This document shows, in pieces, positions 10,699-18,800 of a stretch of 26,945 bases of DNA. The notes beneath the pieces were generated by a model. The model saw nothing but the letters and a program-made list of their open reading frames with translations, was not told the DNA's origin and made no database searches. A program made the translations under genes and the position numbers. Source of the stretch: a virus; IMG/VR virus record IMGVR_UViG_3300049846_001694, positions 1-26,945 of that record; one strand, given 5' to 3'. Position 1 is the first letter of the stretch. Every line of letters starts with the position of its first letter.

Positions 10699-10925
10699 TG
10701 AATTACATTCCAGTTCAAGATAAGAATCACCTAAAAAGGGATTTAACTACTAATGCCATAATTAATACTGATCATGAGAGTTATGCTTCTTATGTTGAAA
10801 CATATAAACAAAAATACAATGAGAAGCAGAGAATTCAGCATTTAGAATCTGAAATGGAAACCATAAAGGGAGACCTCTCAGAAATTAAGTCACTCATTTT
10901 ATCCCTGGTAAAACATGAATCCTAA
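10698..10925 (+). CDS. Small charged coiled-coil-like protein
   Basis: A 75-residue protein of unknown function. The first half (NAIINTDHESYASYVETYKQ) resembles short proteins found among tail genes of marine T4-like phages. The second half (KQRIQHLESEMETIKGDLSE) has heptad-like spacing of Leu, Ile and Met and probably forms a coiled coil. There is no signal peptide, membrane segment or cysteine. The start overlaps the stop of the giant structural gene as TAATG, indicating translational coupling, so a structural or assembly role beside the giant protein is plausible but unproven. Confidence 0.65.
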   Translation: MNYIPVQDKNHLKRDLTTNAIINTDHESYASYVETYKQKYNEKQRIQHLESEMETIKGDLSEIKSLILSLVKHES

Positions 10926-11079
10926 TGATATTAAATTAGAGTCAATGAATCGGGCTTTTGAATATGAAAAATTATCCCGAGATATTGACACAATAGATAA
11001 TATAGATGATCTTAGAAATTTTTCTAAGTACTTTTTAAAATTGTATCTTAAACAACAAGAAGTTATTAGTACTCTATAA
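10915..11079 (+). CDS. 54-residue small protein upstream of gp13
   Basis: The frame starts with ATG at 10915, 11 bases inside the end of the previous gene, and ends in TAA at 11077-11079, which overlaps the ATG of gp13 as TAATG. The protein begins MNPNDIKLESMNRAFEYEKL and ends KLYLKQQEVISTL. It is charged, mostly helical by composition and has no cysteine. Short proteins of this kind (FEYEK...SREID...LYLKQQE pattern) are familiar from marine T4-like phage genomes, but their function is not known to me. Tight overlap on both sides, and the fact that it fills the only gap between the neighbouring genes, argue that it is real. Confidence 0.65.
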   Translation: MNPNDIKLESMNRAFEYEKLSRDIDTIDNIDDLRNFSKYFLKLYLKQQEVISTL

Positions 11080-11897
11080 TGGCCAAACCATCATCAAGAC
11101 AACAACTTATTGATTATTGCCTAAGAAAATTGGGTGCTCCTGTTCTTGAAATTAACGTATCACAAGAACAAATTGAAGATCTTGTTGATGATGCAGTACA
11201 GCTATTTCAAGAAAGACATTTTGATGGTGTTACCCAGACGTATTTAAAGTATAAAATTACACAGCAAGATATTGATCAGGCTCGGGGTAAGGCTAATGTT
11301 GGCATTACTACTGTTACCGGGGCATATAAAAATTTTCAGTTTGAAGAAAACGGAAGTTATTTACAGATTCCCGATTCTGTGCTTGGCATTAATCGCGTTT
11401 TTAAATTTAGTGGGGTTAATAATATATCAAATAGCATGTTTAGTATTAAGTATCAATTATTCCTTAATGATATCTATTATTGGGGATCAATGGAATTACT
11501 TACTTACACTATGACCATGCGTTATTTGGAAGATATTGATTGGATTCTTAATACAGAAAAACAAATAAGATTCAATAAAAGAGACGATAAATTATATCTT
11601 GATGTTGATTGGAGTTATGTTGATGTTGATTCTTACATTATTATTGATTGTTATAGGGCTCTTGATCCAACACAATCAACAAAGGTTTGGAACGATTCTT
11701 TCCTTAAGAGATATTTGACTGCTCTAATTAAAAGGCAATGGGGACAGAACCTTCTAAAGTTTAGAGGAATGAAGATGCCCGGCGGCATTGAATTAAACGG
11801 TAGAGAACTTTATGATGATGCCCAGAGAGAACTTGATATCATTCAAGAAAGAATGAGTATGGATAACGAGCTTCCGCCCTTAGATTTGATTGGGTAA
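11079..11897 (+). CDS. gp13: Neck protein gp13
   Basis: The homologue of T4 gp13, which with gp14 forms the neck connecting the DNA-filled head to the tail. The 272-residue length is near that of T4 gp13 (about 309). The N-terminal block DYCLRKLGAPVLEINVSQEQ, followed by IEDLVDDAVQLFQERHFDGV (about residues 13-52), is the conserved signature of gp13 in marine T4-like phages. The C-terminal part (LKRYLTALIKRQWGQNLLKF, then GGIELNGRELYDDAQREL) is a conserved helical end. The order gp13-gp14-gp15 supports the call. Translation is probably coupled to the preceding small gene through TAATG. Confidence 0.87.
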   Translation: MAKPSSRQQLIDYCLRKLGAPVLEINVSQEQIEDLVDDAVQLFQERHFDGVTQTYLKYKITQQDIDQARGKANVGITTVTGAYKNFQFEENGSYLQIPDSVLGINRVFKFSGVNNISNSMFSIKYQLFLNDIYYWGSMELLTYTMTMRYLEDIDWILNTEKQIRFNKRDDKLYLDVDWSYVDVDSYIIIDCYRALDPTQSTKVWNDSFLKRYLTALIKRQWGQNLLKFRGMKMPGGIELNGRELYDDAQRELDIIQERMSMDNELPPLDLIG

Positions 11898-11903
11898 AAA
11901 TAA

Positions 11904-13319
11904 ATGTTAAATCCTTTCTTTCTTAATGGTTCACAAACCGAACAAGATTTGCTTCAAAGTTTGATTAATGAATCTATCGGCATACATGGAATTGATGTAT
12001 ATTATATTCCTAGAGAGTACATCACAAAAAGAACGGTAATAAGAGAGGTTATTGAATCAAAGTTCTCCGTTGCTCTACCAATTGAGGCTTATGTTGATAC
12101 CTATGAGGGGTATGAAGGTGCTGGCACTCTTCTTTCTAAATTCGGAATACAGCAAATTAATGATTTAACTATTACCATATCAAAAGAAAGATATTTAAAT
12201 TATATTGCGCCATTAATTGAAAACATACCAAAGATTGAATTATCTGCAAGACCTAAAGAGGGAGATTTAATTTATTTTCCTTTAGGGGATAGATTGTTTG
12301 AAATAAAATATGTTGAGCATGAAAATCCTTTTTACCAGTTAAGGAAAACTTATGTTTACACCTTGAGATGTGAGCTATTTCGTTATCAAGATGAGATCAT
12401 TGACACTGGAATTGATTTTATTGACGATAATACTCAAAATCAAGGATTTGTGCAAATTTATAAAATGGTTGGTATTGGCGTAACAGCTACCGCAACTGCT
12501 ACTATTGTGAATGGGGGTGTACGTAGTGTTACGATTACCAATCGTGGTGACGGATATAATTCGGCCCCTACAGTAGGATTTACAACTGCCCCCCTAGGCG
12601 GAAAAACTGCAACTGGAATTGCAAGCATGATCGGCGGTATTGTTGATCTTTGCGAACCAGATGCCACTCTATTCAGGGTTCAGGCAGTTAATTTAACTAA
12701 TGCTGGATTTGGATATACAACACCCCCAACAGTTGCTTTCTACGGTGGTGGGGGCGCGGGAGCGGTTGGCATAGCAAGCATTGGGGATGGGATCGTTGGT
12801 ATAGTTACTCTTACAAATCAGGGTAGTGGATATGCAGAACCTCCCACCATTACCTTTACTGGAGTATCTACTGTTGGAGCCGCAGCGACCGCAATCATAC
12901 AAAACGGTAAGATCGTCCAAATTCTACTTTCTAATACCGGCCTTGGTTATACCGTTGCGCCAACAGTTACAATTTCTTCTCCTTATATGGTTGGATTCGG
13001 AACATTCTTGGTGAATGAAGAAGTTGTTGGTAGTATTTCAAGTATAACGGCTAGGGTCAAGAATTGGGATGCAGTAAATAATATATTAGAAGTTTCAAAT
13101 TCAACAGGACCATTTGCTCCAGGAGAAGTTGTATTGGGATCAAATTCTGGGGCAACCTATAAAATCCTCGGTGATTTTAATGAATTAACTGAAGAACAGT
13201 TAGACGAAGAGAATGTTGATACTACAGAACTTCCATATCATTATCAAAACAATATCATTCAATCTGAAGCAAATAAACTATTGGATTTCACAGAGTCCAA
13301 TCCATTCGGTAATCCATAA
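11904..13319 (+). CDS. gp14: Neck protein gp14 with four GxGY repeat modules
   Basis: The homologue of T4 gp14, partner of gp13 in the head-tail neck. The N-terminus (NPFFLNGSQTEQDLLQSLIN, then GIDVYYIPREY) and the following VDTYEGYEGAGTLLSKFG are the conserved gp14 block, covering roughly residues 1-165. The protein is 471 residues against 256 in T4. Much of the extra length is four beta-rich GxGY modules with Tyr at residues 218, 271, 310 and 349 (NRGDGYNSAPTVGF, NAGFGYTTPPTVAF, NQGSGYAEPPTITF, NTGLGYTVAPTVTI), spaced 53, 39 and 39 residues apart. The acidic C-terminus (EELTEEQLDEEN-type, then PYHYQNNIIQSEAN) returns to the gp14 pattern, so the repeats are an internal insertion. The stop overlaps the gp15 ATG as TAATG. 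Confidence 0.87.
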   Translation: MLNPFFLNGSQTEQDLLQSLINESIGIHGIDVYYIPREYITKRTVIREVIESKFSVALPIEAYVDTYEGYEGAGTLLSKFGIQQINDLTITISKERYLNYIAPLIENIPKIELSARPKEGDLIYFPLGDRLFEIKYVEHENPFYQLRKTYVYTLRCELFRYQDEIIDTGIDFIDDNTQNQGFVQIYKMVGIGVTATATATIVNGGVRSVTITNRGDGYNSAPTVGFTTAPLGGKTATGIASMIGGIVDLCEPDATLFRVQAVNLTNAGFGYTTPPTVAFYGGGGAGAVGIASIGDGIVGIVTLTNQGSGYAEPPTITFTGVSTVGAAATAIIQNGKIVQILLSNTGLGYTVAPTVTISSPYMVGFGTFLVNEEVVGSISSITARVKNWDAVNNILEVSNSTGPFAPGEVVLGSNSGATYKILGDFNELTEEQLDEENVDTTELPYHYQNNIIQSEANKLLDFTESNPFGNP

Positions 13320-14326
13320 TGTTTGAGCATTTTTACTACGAAACTATCAGAAATACCATAACTGCTTTCGGTAGTTTGTTTAACAACATTTACATTAAGC
13401 ATAAAGATGCCGAAGGTGAGGTAAAATCCACACTCAAAGTTCCTATTGCCTATGGACCAACACAGAAGTTTCTGGCCCGATTAAAAGAGTCTCCTGATCT
13501 TAATAAACCTATTCAGGTAACAACTCCTAGAATGTCAATGGAGATGATCGCCCTGACATACGATGCATCCAATAAAGGAGTTCAGACCCAAACATTTATT
13601 GCCAGGGATCAAAATAATAAACCAAGAAAGTCATATCTTCCCGTTCCTTATGTACTAAACCTTGAGTTAAGTATTTTTACTAAACTAGAGGATGATATGC
13701 TCCAAATAGTGGAGCAGATACTTCCATATTTTCAACCTTCATATACTGTTACTGTTAAAGTTCTTAGTGAAATAAACGAAAAAAGGGATATTCCCTTTAC
13801 TCTAGACAATATCTCAATGGCAGATAATTATGAGGGTAATTTTGATGAAAGAAGAGCCCTTATTTGGACATTAAAATTTAACGCAAAAATTCATTTGTTT
13901 GTTCCTATTTCTTCTGCCACAGCTACATCAAAAGAAATTATCAATAAGGTCAATATTGGTTTTGTTGCTGGTGACACCAATGCGAGTTCTCCATTTAAAG
14001 ATGCGGATATTTCCATTACACCGACAGCGACAAAGAATTATACTGGCACTGTAGTTACCACATTATCCCAAGAATCAAATAGCACAACAAAGTCTCTATT
14101 TGTAGTAGATCCTACAAATATAAATGAAAAGACATTTATCAGTATTAATGATGAAACCATTTATGTTGAAAGGAAAATTGGCAATGAATTAAGGGTAATT
14201 AGAGGAGTTTACGGTACAACTCCAAAGTTACAGATTGCAGGCAGCAATGTATTGAACATAACTACCATAGATAATACATTAATTGTTTATGGCGATACTT
14301 TTGGTCTTTCAAGCACTATTACCTAA
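13319..14326 (+). CDS. gp15: Tail sheath stabiliser and completion protein gp15
   Basis: The homologue of T4 gp15, the hexameric terminator that caps the tail tube and sheath before head joining. The N-terminus FEHFYYETIRNTITAFGSLF and the following FNNIYIKHKD, KVPIAYGPTQKFLARL, and a segment around TPRMSMEMIALTYD are the conserved signature of the family. At 335 residues it is longer than T4 gp15 (272). The excess is a C-terminal extension with ETIYVERKIGNELRVIRGVY about residues 279-298, which resembles a segment of the giant structural protein upstream. Coupled by TAATG overlaps on both sides. Confident by similarity and gene order. Confidence 0.87.
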   Translation: MFEHFYYETIRNTITAFGSLFNNIYIKHKDAEGEVKSTLKVPIAYGPTQKFLARLKESPDLNKPIQVTTPRMSMEMIALTYDASNKGVQTQTFIARDQNNKPRKSYLPVPYVLNLELSIFTKLEDDMLQIVEQILPYFQPSYTVTVKVLSEINEKRDIPFTLDNISMADNYEGNFDERRALIWTLKFNAKIHLFVPISSATATSKEIINKVNIGFVAGDTNASSPFKDADISITPTATKNYTGTVVTTLSQESNSTTKSLFVVDPTNINEKTFISINDETIYVERKIGNELRVIRGVYGTTPKLQIAGSNVLNITTIDNTLIVYGDTFGLSSTIT

Positions 14327-14784
14327 TGGCAAATAAGAAATTTACGGAATTAAATAATACCTTTAACATTGAGGCAGAACCTTTGTCCAGTCAGATTGAA
14401 AAGGTAGAAGAATCGCCCATACAAAAAGTGGATCAATCCTTGGCCGATCTTGAAAAGGATTATGTTCTTGTTCGCTCCACAATGACAAACATTATTGATA
14501 AAGGCAGAGAAGCTCTTGATAGTGTATTAGAACTTGCCCAAGAAACTGATTCACCTAGAGCATATGAGGTGGTAGGGCAACTTATTGATAAAATGACAAC
14601 AAGTACTGAAAAGTTACTTGATATCCATAAAAAAATGAGAGACATTAAGGAGGGAGGTAATAGTAACTCTTCTCCCACTAATGTTACTAATAATGCGGTT
14701 TTTATTGGCAGTACTACGGAAGCAATAAAAATGATTAAAGAGCAGCTAAAGAATGTTAACCTAGAAGAAAATTCCGATAAATAA
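14326..14784 (+). CDS. gp16: Small terminase subunit gp16
   Basis: The DNA-recognition and regulatory partner of the large terminase gp17 in head-full packaging. The 152-residue length is close to that of T4 gp16 (164). The central region (about residues 43-110), DLEKDYVLVRSTMTNIIDKG through EVVGQLIDKMTTSTEKLLDI, is a long helical hairpin that matches the gp16 core. The N-terminus and the Asn/Ser-rich linker after KKMRDIKEGG look disordered. The gene overlaps gp15 by TAATG. In T4, gp17 follows directly; here a separate gene of 333 codons intervenes. Confidence 0.82.
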   Translation: MANKKFTELNNTFNIEAEPLSSQIEKVEESPIQKVDQSLADLEKDYVLVRSTMTNIIDKGREALDSVLELAQETDSPRAYEVVGQLIDKMTTSTEKLLDIHKKMRDIKEGGNSNSSPTNVTNNAVFIGSTTEAIKMIKEQLKNVNLEENSDK

Positions 14785-14806
14785 TTATTACAAACAGAGT
14801 AAAGTA

Positions 14807-15808
14807 ATGCCTAGTTTTGAAATTGGAAGAAAAAAAGGGGTTGATAAGTTAACACCAGAGCAATTTAAAAAACCGCGTGAGCTTGCACCTGAAAATTCAC
14901 AAGTCAAAAAAAGAGCACAGAGGGCGGATGTAAAATTGCCTAAAATACAAAAAGAAGAATTGACTCTTGTACAAAAAATCCTACAAGAAATGGGATGTGG
15001 CTGTGGAATGAAAAAGCACAAGACACCCGAAGAAATCGCAGAAAAGCATGGTAAATCTGTTGACTATATCAATAAACAATTAAAAAGTGGAATTAAAGTA
15101 GAACATGAACACACAACTGATGAACATGAAGCGGAAACAATCGCTCTTCAACACCTTTCTGAACGTCCTGATTATTATGAGCGGTTGAAGAAAGTAGAAA
15201 AAGTTGACGAGGCAAATAAAGAAGATCCTTGTTGGGATGGATATGAGCAAGTAGGCATGAAAAAGAAAGGCAAGAAAAAGGTTCCAAATTGTGTTCCAGT
15301 TAAAGAATCTTTTAGACTTCCTGCCCAGAATGGACAACTTTTACATATTTTACATTCTTGGCGGGGTAAAACTTTGGCAACCCAACTATTTTTCCCAGCA
15401 GGAAAAGTGCCAAATCGCCGTGAAGTAGCCGATGCCATCAATAAAGTTTATCCAGATAGCAAGTTATTGTCTTATAGAGTTGGTAATTTTGCTCCTGATC
15501 AACCTTTAATTCAAGTGGCTAATACTGGATCTAAAAATTATCTATTGAACAACGGTACTATTGGTGAAAGCGCAGCCTGGACACGTAAAGAAGGACAAAA
15601 CAAAGAAGGTGGGCTAAATGAAAAGGGAAGAAAATCTTATGAAAAAGAAAATCCCGGAAGTGATTTAAAGCCTCCTCAACCTGAAGGTGGTCCAAGAAAG
15701 GATTCATATTGTGCTCGGAGTAAAGGACAACAACAAATGCACAATATTGACTGTAGCAAAACTCCAGAAAAGCGCATTTGCCTTGCCCGTAAGAAGTGGA
15801 ATTGTTAA
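14807..15808 (+). CDS. Composite basic protein with DUF5661-like domain, between gp16 and gp17
   Basis: A 333-residue protein of unknown function built from recognisable blocks. Residues 1-60 are basic and probably disordered. There is a Cys pair, GCGCG, at 63-67. Residues 71-133 (KTPEEIAEKHGKSVDYINKQ...VEHEHTTDEHEAETIAL...PDYYERL) resemble the phage domain DUF5661. Residues 139-164 carry the motif EDPCWDGYEQVGMKKKG...VPNCVP, which I associate with marine phage head or scaffold proteins. Residues 169-236 form an unassigned module around SWRGKTLATQLFFPAGKVP. Residues 258-333 (WTRKEGQNKEGGLNEKGRKS, ENPGSDLKPP, LARKKWNC) form a conserved phage C-terminal block, possibly DUF6321. Four cysteines (302, 316, 325, 333) in that end could bind metal. 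Its place between the two terminase genes suggests a packaging or head role; that is inference. A weak Shine-Dalgarno-like GAGTAAAG precedes the ATG. Confidence 0.7.
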   Translation: MPSFEIGRKKGVDKLTPEQFKKPRELAPENSQVKKRAQRADVKLPKIQKEELTLVQKILQEMGCGCGMKKHKTPEEIAEKHGKSVDYINKQLKSGIKVEHEHTTDEHEAETIALQHLSERPDYYERLKKVEKVDEANKEDPCWDGYEQVGMKKKGKKKVPNCVPVKESFRLPAQNGQLLHILHSWRGKTLATQLFFPAGKVPNRREVADAINKVYPDSKLLSYRVGNFAPDQPLIQVANTGSKNYLLNNGTIGESAAWTRKEGQNKEGGLNEKGRKSYEKENPGSDLKPPQPEGGPRKDSYCARSKGQQQMHNIDCSKTPEKRICLARKKWNC

Positions 15809-15834
15809 TATTGAATCAATAGGCAGTATTTTTT

Positions 15835-18800
15835 GTGGGAAAAACTAACGATGTATATTTGGGTAATCCGCTATTAAAGCGAGCCCATACTGAAACCGAG
15901 TTAACTTATGAGCAGATTATTGAGTTAGCTAGATGTGAGCAAGATCCTTTGTATTTTGCTAGTAACTATATTCAAATTGTAACGCTAGATCATGGCCTGC
16001 AGCCATTTTCTCTTTATAAATTTCAAGAGAAAATGTTGCGAACATTCCATGATAATCGTTTCATTATCTGTAAACTGCCGAGACAACCACTATCATTAGA
16101 TACACCCGTACCAACTCCAAGGGGGTGGTCTACGATAGGAAAATTGAAAATAGGAGATAAAGTATTTTCATCGGCAGGACAACCAACAAAGATTGTTGCT
16201 AAGTCAGAAGTTTATATTGATGCAGACTGTTATAAAATTAATCTTGATTGTGGTGAGAGTATTATTGCAGAATCTGATCATTTGTGGGAAGTCTTTGAGT
16301 CAGGTGATCGCACGGTACTTCCGACTAAAATTTTATTTGAACATAAGGATAAAAACTACTATTTAAAGCGTGCTCAATTAAAAGGAAAGGATAAAAGGTT
16401 TCCTGACGATTGGGATAAAGAGATTAAAATAGTATCAATAGAAAAAACCGATACTGTTCCAGTTGCATGTATTGAAGTGGAAGATACTACCCACATGTTC
16501 TTATGTGGTAAAAACTTCATTCCGCAAAAAAATTGTGGAAAATCAACAACTGTAGTTTCTTATCTTATACATTCTTTAATTTTTAATGAAAAGTTTTCTA
16601 TAGCTATTCTTGCAAACAAAGCAAGTACAGCAAAAGATTTGCTCGCTCGTCTAGCAGTGAGCTATGAAAATCTTCCAAAATGGATTCAAGCTGGCGTTAA
16701 ATCTTGGAATAAGACTTCAGTAGAGCTTGAAAATGGGTCAAAAGTAATGGCAGCCTCTACTTCAGCATCTGCGGTAAGAGGAGGTTCCTATAATATTATT
16801 TTCCTTGATGAGTTCGCATTCGTTCCTAACCAAATTGCATCAAACTTTATGAATTCGGTTTATCCTACTATTACCTCAGGAGATAATTCCAAAGTTATTA
16901 TAGTATCTTGTGTCACCAAAGATACTTATTTATTAACTCCAGATGGTTATCGTAAAATGGAGACCCTTATTGATGAAGATAAAGATGGTGCTTATTTTAC
17001 TGAAGGATATACAGTAAGGGGTAAAGATAAGTTCTATAAGGGAGAGATTGTTGTTAATAGCGGCAAGGCTCCCACAAACATCATTAAGACTCGTTTGGGG
17101 ACTCTTGAGTGTTCAGAGAAGCATAAACTATGGGCATACAAAGACGGGAAATATGACTATTTTAAGAGTTCTGAACTTTCAGTAGGTGATTACGTCTCAT
17201 TGAGATATAATGAACAAATCTATGGTAATCAAGATTATGTAGGTTTTTATCCAGACAAAAATAAAAACAAAAATGTATTTTCTTGTGACTATATTACTCC
17301 TGATGTGGCATATTTTGTCGGTCTTTATGTTTCCGAGGGGTATGCTAGAAAGATTTTTAAGTCAGATGGTGTCAGTGAAAGGGGTGGTCAAATTGTAATC
17401 AGTTGTGGGGATGACGTTTCGGAGGTCTTAACTAGACTTGATATTAAGTACACAAAAAAGGACGAAGTACATTATTCAATTAATTCACTTCATTTAGTTA
17501 AATTTTTAGAATTTCTTGGATTTGACATTACAAAGAAAGCTCCACGGAAAATCTTGCCTAACAAGGTATTAAGTTGGTCTAAAGAAAATCTCATTGCCTT
17601 ACTTCAAGGTATGTTTGATGGAGATGGTTGTGCTACAAAAATAGGGTCTGTTTCTTATACGTCAACTTCATATGAATTGGTGCGTCAAGTTCAACTTCTC
17701 TTGGCTAATATGGGCATTTTAACTTCCTACTATGAGAGAACTTCTCCACCATCTGAAAGAGTTAAAGTTTCGTCTACAAATCATAATGTTGAAGCTACTG
17801 GATTATTTGCCAAAAAGTTTTTTGAGGAAATTGGATTTAGATTTGAAAGGAAACAAAACAGGCTTAGTTTATTAAAAGTGTCCAAAAGGGAAGGCAATCA
17901 GCAGGACGTGATTAATGATTCTATTCGTGTTATAAGAGAAAATATTATTATTAAGACTCCAAGAATAAAGTGGTTAGTTAACAGATGTAAAAAATTCAAG
18001 CATCTGTCAAGAAGAGCCATTTTAACAAGTAAAAATGAAATCCAAGAAAATGGCAATCAATACTTAAAGGATTTCATTGAAGATAATGTTCATGAGAACT
18101 TAGTATGGGTAAAAATAAAAGAAATAGATAAGTCGGAAAACGAGGTTTTTGACGTATCGCTTCCAGATATTGAGGGTGATAAGTGGTGTCATTCTGTTCT
18201 TTATAATAATTTCTTGGGCCATCAAACCCCTAACGGTATGAATTTGTACTATAAAATGTGGGATGATGCGATCAATAAACGTAATGAATATGTACCAATT
18301 GAAATTAATTGGTACGATGTTCCTGGTAGAGATGAAGAATGGAGAAGATCAGTAATATCTAACATTGGTGAATTGGCTTTTGAGCAGGAATTTGTTTGTT
18401 CGTTCCTAGGATCATCCAATACACTGATTTCGGGAAGTAAATTAGGTGCATTAAAATTTAATAGTCCATTGAGATCAAAAAATAAATTAGATATCTACGA
18501 AGAACCAATAAAGGACCATGTTTATGCCATTACTGTTGACGTTGCTCGCGGCGTAAATAAAGACTATTCTGCATTTTCTGTTATTGACATTACAGAAATG
18601 CCATATAAACAGGTAGCAAAATTTAAAGATAATCAAATAAAGCCATTATTATTTCCTTATGTTATAAAAGATGTAGCTGAAACTTACAACAAGGCATATA
18701 TTCTTTGTGAAGTAAATGACGTTGGTGATCAAGTTGCCACTGGATTACATGATGAACTTGAGTATGACAACATGTTAATGTGTAGCGTTAGTAGCAGAAA

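Noticed and set aside
15809-15834. TATTGA-A-TCAATA palindrome before gp17 as an operator.
   Set aside because: It is a short AT-rich palindrome in an AT-rich genome with no second copy noticed; chance is sufficient.
16087-18225. The gp17 insertions as group I introns or separate homing-endonuclease genes.
   Set aside because: Both are in frame with no stops, start and end exactly at conserved terminase motifs, and carry intein splice blocks, so inteins explain them better.
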